DNA of 8,839 nucleotides, from assembly GCA_003979345.1 (NCBI GenBank), contig RYVZ01000055.1, positions 1 to 8,839 on the forward strand, in the 5' to 3' direction. A model generated the notes under the pieces. The model ran no database searches. It had not been told where the DNA came from and saw only the letters and a list, made by a program, of their open reading frames with translations. Numbering within the stretch: position 1 is the first letter of the stretch; each line of letters opens with the position of its first letter. The stretch comes from Lachnospiraceae bacterium (lineage in GTDB: Bacteria > Bacillota > Clostridia > Lachnospirales > Lachnospiraceae). Positions 1-6,292 of this stretch are shown here, one piece after another. The position numbers were made by a program, and so were the translations under genes.

Positions 1-91
1 ACCGGGCCTTTACCCTATTGGAATCAAGATTTTGAACTTGTTTCGCAATTACCTACTATAAGTTTTGATTTATCGGTTTGCGCCGAGAAAA

Positions 92-120
92 ATTATACCA
101 TGCTCAATTATGAAAAACAA
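92..120 (-). promoter_or_regulatory. Possible leftward sigma-A promoter
   Basis: On the minus strand, TTGTTT (plus 115-120) is followed after exactly 17 nt by a perfect TATAAT (plus 92-97), preceded by TGG. Transcription would run leftward out of the window, starting near 85. No gene is visible between it and position 1, so the target would lie outside. The evidence is motif match and spacing only. Confidence 0.4.
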
Positions 121-145
121 TCCCTGTTCTATGTCCGTTCCGACT

Positions 146-228
146 ATCCAGACCGTCAAGGGACGAGTAGTATTTTTTCGCAAAGTGCGCGAAAAAATCT
201 CCACTCTTAAACCCTTGACCGTCTGGAT
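146..228. repeat. Long imperfect inverted repeat / nested hairpin
   Basis: The outer arms 146-162 (ATCCAGACCGTCAAGGG) and 212-228 are reverse complements over 17 bp with one central mismatch. Nested inside, 172-181 (ATTTTTTCGC) and 189-198 are perfect 10-bp reverse complements around a 7-nt loop. Together they can fold into one long interrupted stem of about 80 nt. No U-tract follows on either strand, so it is not a standard terminator. It may be a regulatory structure or a miniature-element or transposon-end remnant. Confidence 0.6.
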
Positions 229-595
229 TTTTGCCGTTGCCATTTCGCCGCCGAAAACGGGGAACAGGATTTGACAATCCTGCCCCGCTTTCGTCCGCTT
301 CATTCTAACGGCAAAACCGTCTGCACTACTTCGGCGGCTGGCGGTAGGTTTTGCGGTGGCTCTGCCCCGCGCCCCCGATCTCTCCCAAGGAACAGAATGG
401 AATGTTACGCAATAGGGCTTGAAAAGGCTTGATTTTTAAGGCGTTGCAGACACGAAAAACCACCGGGTAAGGGTTTTTTACCACCCACCCGCGAAAACGG
501 CTTCTAAACGTCCACAGACGCATTTTGCGCCCCTTTTCCTGCCGTATTAACAAGGGTTTGCGTCAATAACTCAAAAAAGCACTTGGCAAAACGCT

Positions 596-2050
596 TCATG
601 AGAGAATGAGCGGTGTGCGTGTCAGTTCATGACGGAAGGTGCTGCATGATTTTTTTGCGGCGATATTCTGATAAATGTGGGACGCAAAAAGATCCGCCTC
701 ATAGATCGCCGCCGCCGCGCCCGCAGGATGGTAATCGGACGGCTTTGTGATAAGCGGGATGCGGGTGTTCTCTTTGACGGCAGAGAGCAATGTTCCGCAG
801 GAATCCTTACGGAAGCCGAGAATACGCGCATGCGTGAGATATGCGTGGGTATGTTGATTCGTAAATAAGGAGAGGTTTTCGCCGGTCATATTGAGCAGCA
901 GGTGGGTCAGCGCCCTGCTGATGCGCGTGTGGGTATAAGCTTTTGTTTTAAGTGTGCCGATCATGCCGGTGACCGGCAGATCAAGCAGCGAGGGAGTCAG
1001 GGTGCGGATGCGGTTTGCCAGTTCCTGCGGGCAGTCGGCATATTGTTCCAGACGGGATGATTCCAACAGGAGCCTGTAGTGCATCAGGGAGGAGAAATCG
1101 TCCGGATGTATCAGTGCGTGTGCCTGATATTGCCCGGAAAGCGTCTGTGCTGCGTCTGTGGGAACAAGGGCATAAAGCCGGGACAGAATGTCGTCTGTAT
1201 TATAAAAGACAGCCGTGCTTGAAACGGAGCTTGTATTAAAAACGGTGGATTTAGAGGAAAAAACAGAGGGATCCTGCGCAGGCGCATCAGGGCAGGGCTG
1301 ACGGAGCAGGAGAGTGCGGACAGCTTCGGCTCCGGCATAACTGCCGTTTATGTCCGTATCGTGATAACTGCTTCCGACCCGCTTTATGGCATAAGGTTTG
1401 ATCGTACTGTTAAGACGCAGAATCGACTTACAATATTCAATTCCAAGCGTATTATTTGGCAGGGAGAGGATGGTGGATAAGTTGTGGGAGCAGCATTTAG
1501 CATTATCCGATACCGGCAGGGTATTTTGCTCCGCGTATGCGCCTGCTAATGCGGTCTGTAAAGTGTAATCGTTTAACATGGCAGTCAGAGCTTCCATGCG
1601 CGCGGCGGCATAATTATGACCCTGCCTCAGAGAGTCGGAAAGCACGCGGCGGTATTCCGGGGGTTCTTTTAAGAGAATGGATGCGGCATGCGATAACAGG
1701 GCGGGCGGATTCGGGCAGGATGTGTCCGTATCTTCGCTTTCGGAGCCAAAGAACAACGCATCCACACAGGAAAGTCCGTCGAGCAGGGATACGGCGCCCG
1801 TGGCAAAGTATTCTGCGCTGGCACAGGCATAATAGGCAGGCAGTTCGAGGACGAGATCGGCGCCGCCCGAAAGTGCCATCTGTGTGCGCGCATATTTATC
1901 AATGATAGCCGGTTCGCCGCGCTGCGTAAAGTCGCCGCTCATCACGACGATAATGTAATCATATCCGTATTGCTCTTTGATCAGCCGAAGCTGGTAGGCA
2001 TGTCCGTTGTGAAAAGGATTATATTCGGCAATAACTGCGGCGATCTTCAT
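596..2050 (-). CDS. tmcAL: tRNA(Met) cytidine acetate ligase TmcAL
   Basis: This cytoplasmic enzyme (formerly YlbM) uses ATP and acetate to make N4-acetylcytidine at the wobble position of elongator tRNA-Met. The 484-residue product opens with the nucleotidyltransferase signature EYNPFHNGH (residues 9-17). His14 and His17 form the HxGH nucleotide-binding motif. Further family-like stretches are VVMSGDFTQRGEPA, LVLELP, and near the C-terminus GFRKDSCGTLLSAVK. The start at 2050 has AAAGGAG 7 nt upstream (2058-2064). The B. subtilis protein is about 415 residues, so this one is longer; the excess appears to be a Ser/Thr/Pro-rich stretch at roughly residues 245-285, probably a loop insertion. It diverges from pta across a 240-bp spacer. 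Its need for acetate makes the pairing with acetate metabolism fitting, although that link is inference. Confidence 0.95.
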   Translation of the reverse strand: MKIAAVIAEYNPFHNGHAYQLRLIKEQYGYDYIIVVMSGDFTQRGEPAIIDKYARTQMALSGGADLVLELPAYYACASAEYFATGAVSLLDGLSCVDALFFGSESEDTDTSCPNPPALLSHAASILLKEPPEYRRVLSDSLRQGHNYAAARMEALTAMLNDYTLQTALAGAYAEQNTLPVSDNAKCCSHNLSTILSLPNNTLGIEYCKSILRLNSTIKPYAIKRVGSSYHDTDINGSYAGAEAVRTLLLRQPCPDAPAQDPSVFSSKSTVFNTSSVSSTAVFYNTDDILSRLYALVPTDAAQTLSGQYQAHALIHPDDFSSLMHYRLLLESSRLEQYADCPQELANRIRTLTPSLLDLPVTGMIGTLKTKAYTHTRISRALTHLLLNMTGENLSLFTNQHTHAYLTHARILGFRKDSCGTLLSAVKENTRIPLITKPSDYHPAGAAAAIYEADLFASHIYQNIAAKKSCSTFRHELTRTPLILS

Positions 2051-2170
2051 GATGTTACTCCTTTAAGCGGGCTGATTGTGTGCGTGATATTTTGGACGTC
2101 ATCCGTATTAGTCAGAACAGTTTTGTCCAAGGAAATTATGCACGGCGAATATACAATTATATATACCATA

Positions 2171-2199
2171 AAAAAACAGGAAAAAAAACAGGAAAAAAA
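2171..2199 (+). repeat. A-rich direct repeat upstream of the pta promoter
   Basis: Two successive A-run/CAGG units followed by a third A-run lie directly upstream of the predicted pta -35 box. The placement is that of an UP element, an A-tract bound by the RNA polymerase alpha subunit. The repeat is seen; the function is inferred. Confidence 0.4.
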
Positions 2200-2200
2200 C

Positions 2201-2228
2201 TTGTTTCTTTGAGGAATACAGATATAAT
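2201..2228 (+). promoter_or_regulatory. Predicted pta promoter
   Basis: TTGTTT (2201-2206), a 16-nt spacer and a perfect TATAAT (2223-2228) put the start of transcription near 2235, leaving a leader of about 55 nt before the pta ATG at 2291. The ribosome binding site AAGGGGG lies a few bases before the ATG. No riboswitch or attenuator is evident in the leader. Confidence 0.55.
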
Positions 2229-2290
2229 GGAATAGGAATATGCGATATGCATAGAAACACATATCAGATTTGTGAAAAGGGGGATGGCAC

Positions 2291-3292
2291 ATGGCATTCA
2301 TTGATTCGATGAAAGAAAAGGCCAGGATGGATAAAAAGACGGTGGTTCTGCCGGAGACGAACGATAAAAGGACGCTTATTGCGGCTGCCCATATTTTGGA
2401 AGAGGATATCGCTGACCTTATTTTAGTCGGAAAAAGGGAAAAGATATTGGACGGCGCGGGATGGCTGGAACTTGACCTGGATGGCGCGCAGATCGTTGAT
2501 CCGGATGAATTTTATAAATTTGACGAATATGTAAACGTGCTTTATGAGCTTCGCAAGGAAAAGGGCATGACGCAGGAGGCGGCCAGAGAAGCGCTGTCTA
2601 AAGATTATCTGACGTTCGGTGTCATGATGGTAAAATGTAATGATGCGGACGGCATGGTTGCAGGCGCCTGTCATGCGACGGCGGATACGCTGCGTCCGGC
2701 ATTGCAGATCTTAAAGACGGCGCCGGGCGTAAAGCTCGTGTCAGGGTTCTTTATCATGGACGTGCCGAACTGTGAATACGGGGATCACGGAACATTCTTA
2801 TTTGCGGACTGCGGCTTAAATCAGGATCCGACGGCGGAGGAGCTTGCCGCGATCGCTGACACATCGGCAAAGAGTTTTAAGAGTCTGATCGGAGCCAAAC
2901 CCATCATTGCCATGCTTTCTCATTCGACAAAAGGGAGCGCGAAGCATCCGCTTGTCGATAAAGTCGTGGAGGCAACACGGATCGCGCATGAGCAGTATCC
3001 GAATCTCTGTATTGACGGAGAACTGCAGGCGGATGCCGCGCTGGTACCGTCGGTTTCAAAATCAAAATCCCCGGGCTCCGAGGTCGGCGGCAAAGCAAAT
3101 GTGCTGATTTTCCCGAACTTAGACTGCGGAAATATCGGATATAAGCTCGTGCAGCGACTTGCCGGCGCGGAAGCGTACGGACCGATGCTTCAAGGTATCG
3201 CTAAGCCGGTCAACGATTTATCCCGCGGATGTTCCTGGCAGGATATCGTCGGTGTTGTGGCGCTGACGGCGGTACAGGCTCAGCTGGTATAG
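2291..3292 (+). CDS. pta: Phosphate acetyltransferase
   Basis: Pta interconverts acetyl-CoA plus phosphate and acetyl phosphate plus CoA; with acetate kinase it forms the cytoplasmic acetate-producing, ATP-yielding route of fermenting clostridia. The 333-residue product has the normal length of the short, single-domain Pta type. Recognisable segments are KKTVVLPETNDKRTL near the N-terminus, then GMVAGACHATADTLRPALQ, PGSEVGGKANVLIFPNLDCG and the terminal KPVNDLSRGCSWQDIV. Ser311, Arg312 and Asp318 in that last segment align by spacing with the catalytic Ser309, Arg310 and Asp316 of the Methanosarcina thermophila enzyme. ATG is preceded by a good ribosome binding site. In relatives ackA commonly follows immediately, but here no ackA is present in the remaining 5.5 kb. 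The gene looks intact. Confidence 0.97.
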   Translation: MAFIDSMKEKARMDKKTVVLPETNDKRTLIAAAHILEEDIADLILVGKREKILDGAGWLELDLDGAQIVDPDEFYKFDEYVNVLYELRKEKGMTQEAAREALSKDYLTFGVMMVKCNDADGMVAGACHATADTLRPALQILKTAPGVKLVSGFFIMDVPNCEYGDHGTFLFADCGLNQDPTAEELAAIADTSAKSFKSLIGAKPIIAMLSHSTKGSAKHPLVDKVVEATRIAHEQYPNLCIDGELQADAALVPSVSKSKSPGSEVGGKANVLIFPNLDCGNIGYKLVQRLAGAEAYGPMLQGIAKPVNDLSRGCSWQDIVGVVALTAVQAQLV

Positions 3293-3380
3293 TATACCAC
3301 ATGTGCCTTTGGCTGGTGATGGTGCGGTTTTAGGATTTTCGCGTAGGATAGAAATTTCAGACTTATTATCAGTTGCCGGT

Positions 3381-3424
3381 ATTTTCAGGGTAAGTACTTC
3401 GATGGGAGCGCTTACCCTGAAAAT
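3381..3424. repeat. Perfect 14-bp inverted repeat downstream of pta
   Basis: ATTTTCAGGGTAAG (3381-3394) and its exact reverse complement (3411-3424) flank a 16-nt loop, about 90 nt after the pta stop. The T-rich side is at the 5' arm and the A-rich side at the 3' arm, with no following T-run, which is the wrong way round for a Rho-independent terminator. It could still stabilise the pta mRNA 3' end, or mark the border where accessory DNA begins. Confidence 0.55.
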
Positions 3425-3439
3425 TTCTTATATGCATAA

Positions 3440-4003
3440 ACGGATAAGCCCTTATACTTATTGGATTTGGCACGAGAGAAAGAGGCATTACCGCAGAAGC
3501 TGCGCGAATATTTGGAGCAGGCAGGAGAGGAGATCATTGGGGGCGTAAAGTTGAAAGAGCACTTTAAGTGTGCCAATCGTCAGAAAGGGAGAGGTTGTTT
3601 TCTTTTAGCGATACGGAAAAATACCTCGGATCTATGTAAATCGTGCAAATGTCCATACGACTGATGCTGGGTATCATATCCGGTGGATAAAAAATATGAT
3701 GCGGCAAGTCTGGTCTTTTGCCTTTTTAATTCTATGACTTTGGCCGAGTGTGAATTTCATGGACGGTATTATGGCGGAGGCGTCAGTGAGCTGACTCCAA
3801 GCGAATTTAAGAATATTACGCTTCCGTATTGCAAAATATCCAAAGAATATATATGTAAACTGGATAAAAAATTCAAGAACAATGAGCCGTTGAAGGATAT
3901 TATTGAGTTTGTAAATGAGAAAACAATATGTAAGAGAATGGAGAAAGAAGAAGTAGAAGTATTTGAAAAAATAAGAAAAAAGTTAATTTTGCGAAGAAGT
4001 TAG
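3440..4003 (+). pseudogene. 3' remnant of an N6-adenine DNA methyltransferase
   Basis: This is the broken C-terminal part of a type I/IIG-like N6-adenine DNA methylase, of which the N-terminal catalytic half with its NPPY-type motif is missing. Three pieces in two frames can be read as one family sequence. The first (3440 to about 3590) contains LPQKLREYLEQAGE and then KEHFKCANR. The second (3609-3686, another frame) contains IPRIYVNRANVHTTDAGY. The third (about 3687-4003, back in the first frame) contains SLVFCLFNSMTLAE and the telling GRYYGGGVSELTPSEFK, which in the family precedes the last target-recognition helices. The second switch falls at a six-A run (3689-3694). No restriction enzyme gene is visible nearby. 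Assignment rests on remembered family patterns; the pseudogene status is clear. Confidence 0.75.
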
Positions 4004-4012
4004 GTAACGGTA

Positions 4013-4144
4013 ATGGTTTGTTTGAGTACATTGGAAAACGCTGTCTTTAATGAATGCATTGTCGTTAGTTGGAAAAAAATTCTATATTTTATCTTGACAG
4101 GAGTATTTGGTAACTTTATAATTATAGTCGGTAGTTTGAAGTAA
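4013..4144 (+). CDS. Possible 43-residue membrane peptide
   Basis: An open frame starts with ATG at 4013, 10 nt after the methyltransferase remnant stops, and ends in TAA at 4142-4144. Its first half is mixed. Its second half, ILYFILTGVFGNFIIIVG, is a plausible single membrane helix followed by SLK. Only a weak AGG lies upstream as a ribosome binding site. A perfect promoter motif (4094-4122) sits inside the same bases, which explains part of the hydrophobic reading (ILT.., FII..), so it may be coincidental. I do not recognise it. Confidence 0.2.
   Translation: MVCLSTLENAVFNECIVVSWKKILYFILTGVFGNFIIIVGSLK
4094..4122 (+). promoter_or_regulatory. Perfect-consensus sigma-A promoter
   Basis: TTGACA (4094-4099), a 17-nt spacer and TATAAT (4117-4122) match the vegetative consensus at all twelve positions with ideal spacing. 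The predicted start is near 4129. The next clear stop signal is the terminator at 4264-4320, so the primary transcript would be about 190 nt. Confidence 0.65.
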
Positions 4145-4183
4145 TTATATTGTGTTGCAAATAGTAAAAACTATTAAAGAGGA

Positions 4184-4213
4184 TTGACAATATAAATGTA
4201 TACAAGAGATAAT
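4184..4213 (+). promoter_or_regulatory. Second promoter-like element
   Basis: TTGACA (4184-4189), an 18-nt spacer and GATAAT (4208-4213) differ from consensus by one base. The predicted start near 4220 would give a transcript of about 100 nt ending at the terminator. It sits about 90 bp after the perfect promoter in the same direction. Confidence 0.45.
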
Positions 4214-4263
4214 TTTACAGATGGACAGACTAGGTATGTAAAGGAGAAAGCTATTAGGATTAT

Positions 4264-4320
4264 AAAACCGCTTATAATTGGGCAAGAAAATTGCTTTGCT
4301 CAATTATAAGCGGTTTTTTG
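4264..4320 (+). terminator. Strong Rho-independent terminator
   Basis: Arms 4264-4285 and 4296-4317 pair over 22 bp with one G-U pair around a 10-nt loop. The 17-bp outer part (4264-4280 with 4301-4317) is perfect. The stem runs from AAAACCG into CGGTTTT and is followed by further Ts to 4319. The A-run before the stem means it may also work on the minus strand. It isolates the short upstream unit from the zinc-ribbon gene that begins 32 bp later. Confidence 0.85.
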
Positions 4321-4351
4321 CGCATTTTTGCAGGCTAGGGAGTGCAGAGCA

Positions 4352-4898
4352 GTGTTTTGCAGAAAGTGTGGATGTGGGCTGACGGAGGGAGCTAAGTTTT
4401 GTGGTAAATGTGGTGAAAGAATAGTCTTGATACAGCCAAGTCCAGCGGATGATTCCATTGATCAGTCTGAAGAAAAATCAATCATAGAGATAATGACTGA
4501 TATGGTACCTGTATTGGAGGATAAAAAAGCAGTTCTGATAAACGATAAACTCGTGATCAAAGTAAAACCAAAAAGCCCATTATCATGATTGGTGCAGTAA
4601 CAGCCATGCTTACTTTGATTGGTATGGTAGCTGTGGCGATTTTTTGAATGCAGATAGTACTAAGATAAGAAAACACCTAAAAGAGGGCAGCCACTATTTA
4701 AGTGAACTTGACTATGAAGCGGCAGTTGCTACGTTCGAGGCGGTAATTGAAATTGAACCCAACAATGAACAGGCGTACATAGGACTTGCTGATGCATATG
4801 TGGGATGCTATCAAGAAGTGGAGCTGAGTTGGGGAAAGTATGAGTACAGTGTGTATTTAGAACCGGATAATCGTACCACTCTTTATGGCAGTAAATAG
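4352..4898 (+). pseudogene. Broken zinc-ribbon / membrane / TPR protein, 5' part
   Basis: This is the first half of a clostridial protein type with a cytoplasmic zinc ribbon, one membrane helix and outside TPR repeats; specific function is unknown. GTG at 4352 has AGGGAG 9 nt upstream. Cys3, Cys6, Cys17 and Cys20 in FCRKCGCGL...FCGKCGERI make the zinc ribbon. A charged linker of about 50 residues follows in that frame. The membrane helix (GAVTAMLTLIGMVAVAIF, 4591-4644) is in a second frame. The TPR part (HYLSELDYEAAVATFEAVIE, then PNNEQAYIGLADAY) is in a third. The shifts fall at or next to a five-A run (4570-4574) and a six-T run (4640-4645). After about 4800 the protein becomes unlike a TPR, and it stops at 4896-4898 where transposase sequence begins. 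The TPR resembles that of the next gene, so they are probably old tandem duplicates. Confidence 0.75.
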
Positions 4899-5235
4899 CG
4901 GATGCAGATACGAATTATGGGAACAATATTCCTTTGTCAGAGCCGGAAGTGATCCATGTTTCCGCCCACAAACGGGAACGTAAGTCCAAAGCTTCTTATG
5001 CGGAGATGTTCGACAATCTCCAACGCAGGGAGGTTGTGCCCGATACACTGGCTGACAAGGATAAGAACTGTCCTGTCTGCGGGACGCAGATGGTTCCGAT
5101 CGGAACTGAGACTGTCCGCACAGAGCTTGTTTTCCATCCCGCATATCCGGAACGCGTGGATTACCTTGCAGCAACTTATGAATGCCCTTCCTGTAAAGAT
5201 TCCCTGGAACCGCAGTTCGTAAATGATGAAGGTGC
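4895..5235 (+). mobile_element. Internal fragment of an IS66-family transposase (tnpC)
   Basis: An open stretch without start codon or ends of its own encodes the N-terminal third of an IS66-type transposase. The acidic linker (ADADTNYGNNIPLSEPEV) leads to HKRERKSKASYAEMFDNL, the segment preceding the IS66 zinc finger. CPVCGTQMVPIGTE and later YECPSCKDSLEPQFV supply its CxxC pairs. Similarity ends at DEGA (about 5233). The DDE catalytic core, tnpA, tnpB and both terminal inverted repeats are missing, so it cannot move itself. Because both ends are cut inside coding sequence, it probably arrived by recombination, or an original insertion was later deleted around it. No target-site duplication can be assigned. 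Confidence 0.85.
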
Positions 5236-5395
5236 ACTACTTATTACGATGCGGACGGTTTCGCACAGTATTATATGGTCAATAAGTATGACACGGATGG
5301 CAAATCGTGCAGGGATTGTTATTTGGAACGCAGATAAGACATCTTCAATGGTGCTGGGTTATAATAAAAATTTGACGATATGTGGGGGACGCTAA
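5236..5395 (+). pseudogene. 3' tail of the broken TPR protein (YD-like repeats)
   Basis: Directly after the IS66 scrap, the frame beginning at 5236 reads TTYYDADGFAQYYMVNKYD and then TDGKSCRDCY before TAA at 5335. Shifting frame at about 5324 continues as WNADKTSSMVLGYNKN and ends with TAA at 5393-5395. The YYDADG.../KYDTDG.../WNADKT... spacing resembles the YD (Rhs-like) repeats that often close these TPR proteins, so this is likely the displaced 3' end of the gene starting at 4352. Its stop overlaps the next gene's start (TAATG), the usual sign of coupled translation. Confidence 0.55.
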
Positions 5396-6273
5396 TGAAA
5401 AAACGAACAAAAATCATCATGGGACTTACAGCGGGAATACTGCTCATTACGGTAATCGTAACTATAACAGCATTGATAACATCCGGCAGCGACAGAAGAA
5501 GCTATCAAAGGCATATGGATTTCGCGCAGCGCTATATGGACGAGCTTCAATATGAGCAGGCGATTGCGGAATATGAAGCAACGATCGAGATAAAACCGAA
5601 TAACGCGGAAGTCTATCAGGCACTGGCTGACGCATACATAGCAATGGGGGATTATGAATCGGCGTTAGATTCTTTGGAGCGCGGCGTGGCACAGACCGAT
5701 TCGGGAGAACTGGAAACCTACAAAAGTGATGTGGAGGGTATTGTGCAGGCTTCCTTATTTCCGGAATCAAATGAGGGGGATGCCGAACCGGACATAGACA
5801 CGCAGGATAAGAACGGAGCGATTACAATCCTGATCACATGGGACGGCACATATGATGACGGCAGTCTGATGGAACTGGATGTGAATTTGACCGGCAGGAC
5901 GGATGACGGAGCAGAGTTTCTGCCTGTTTATGTAGAAGAGAGCGCAGGCACAGAGCAACTGGTATTTGACGGAACACTGGTGGGGGAAATGGAGACCGCC
6001 ATTACCGGGACGCAGGGAAGTGTGAGGATAACGTTATATCATACAGGTGGATTCTATAATCTCGAAGTGGCGGACGGAGTCGGATATATGCTGCATAATA
6101 CCAACGGTCTGTCAGATTCTGATGTCAGCATTACGGTAGTTGATGCGGAAGGAAAAAATACGCAGTTAAGCGTGGAAGAAGGCATGTACCGTTCCTACAC
6201 GGGGCTTTGGTTTTTTGGAACCGGGATAGATCATGGGATGCTGGCAGATTATGACGGCTCATGGATGGAGTAA
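5395..6273 (+). CDS. Membrane-anchored TPR protein with C-terminal beta-rich domain
   Basis: The role is unknown; it is probably a cell-surface or envelope scaffold. The ATG at 5395 (292 residues) is preferred over the in-frame ATG at 5380 because GTGGGGGA (5383-5390) is a good ribosome binding site and the start overlaps the preceding stop. Residues 2-6 are basic (KKRTK) and 7-29 form one membrane helix, so the rest should lie outside. Two TPR-like units follow at about 38-70 (QYEQAIAEYEATIEIKPNN) and 72-105 (LADAYIAMGDYESALDSLE), then an acidic linker (about 118-138). The last 150 residues begin ITILITWDGTYDDGSLMELD and look all-beta, vaguely like DUF2135/YfaP-type domains. It has no zinc ribbon, unlike its upstream relative. 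It is the only intact multidomain gene between pta and the end of the window. Confidence 0.85.
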   Translation: MKKRTKIIMGLTAGILLITVIVTITALITSGSDRRSYQRHMDFAQRYMDELQYEQAIAEYEATIEIKPNNAEVYQALADAYIAMGDYESALDSLERGVAQTDSGELETYKSDVEGIVQASLFPESNEGDAEPDIDTQDKNGAITILITWDGTYDDGSLMELDVNLTGRTDDGAEFLPVYVEESAGTEQLVFDGTLVGEMETAITGTQGSVRITLYHTGGFYNLEVADGVGYMLHNTNGLSDSDVSITVVDAEGKNTQLSVEEGMYRSYTGLWFFGTGIDHGMLADYDGSWME

Positions 6274-6292
6274 AGGATAGGGAAGAAAAGCA

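Larger units (their letters stand above)
1..595. other. Region without a convincing gene, left of tmcAL
   Basis: No convincing gene is seen. The longest open frames (70-303 and 326-553, both minus strand) are short, lie in different frames, and lack a clear ribosome binding site. The first overlaps the hairpin at 146-228, which alone forces the similar peptide pieces IQTVKG and LTVWI onto both strands. From 229 to 595 the sequence is rich in short G/C runs and shows no tRNA, rRNA or repeat array that I recognise. It could be the upstream region of a gene to the left, or the edge of a mobile element. I have a vague impression that the 70-303 frame resembles short hypothetical proteins scattered in clostridial genomes, but I cannot support it from the sequence. 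Confidence 0.5.
4129..4320 (+). ncRNA. Candidate small RNA or short transcript
   Basis: A short unit lies between a perfect promoter and a strong terminator. The predicted RNA is about 190 nt from the first promoter, or about 100 nt from the second (start near 4220). The only open frame inside is 37 codons (ATG 4196 to TAA 4307-4309, beginning MYTRDNFTDGQTRYVKEK), preceded by AAAGAGG at a long 13-nt spacing and running into the terminator stem. Either a non-coding RNA, a small-protein gene or a leftover leader would fit. I do not recognise an RNA family. Function is unknown. Confidence 0.35.

Noticed and set aside
570..596. Terminator just after tmcAL on the minus strand (short stem plus six Ts)
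   Set aside because: The stem is only about 5 bp and overlaps the stop codon region; too weak to call.
1537..1905. A 122-residue plus-strand gene opposite tmcAL
   Set aside because: It lies wholly antisense to a strong conserved gene and its Arg-rich composition is typical of a shadow frame.
3303..3548. An 81-residue plus-strand gene after pta
   Set aside because: It spans the inverted repeat and overlaps the methyltransferase remnant in another frame, with no family-like sequence or ribosome binding site.
4934..5395. A 153-residue intact protein gene
   Set aside because: It is a chance fusion of the IS66 fragment with the tail of the TPR gene, with no proper start.
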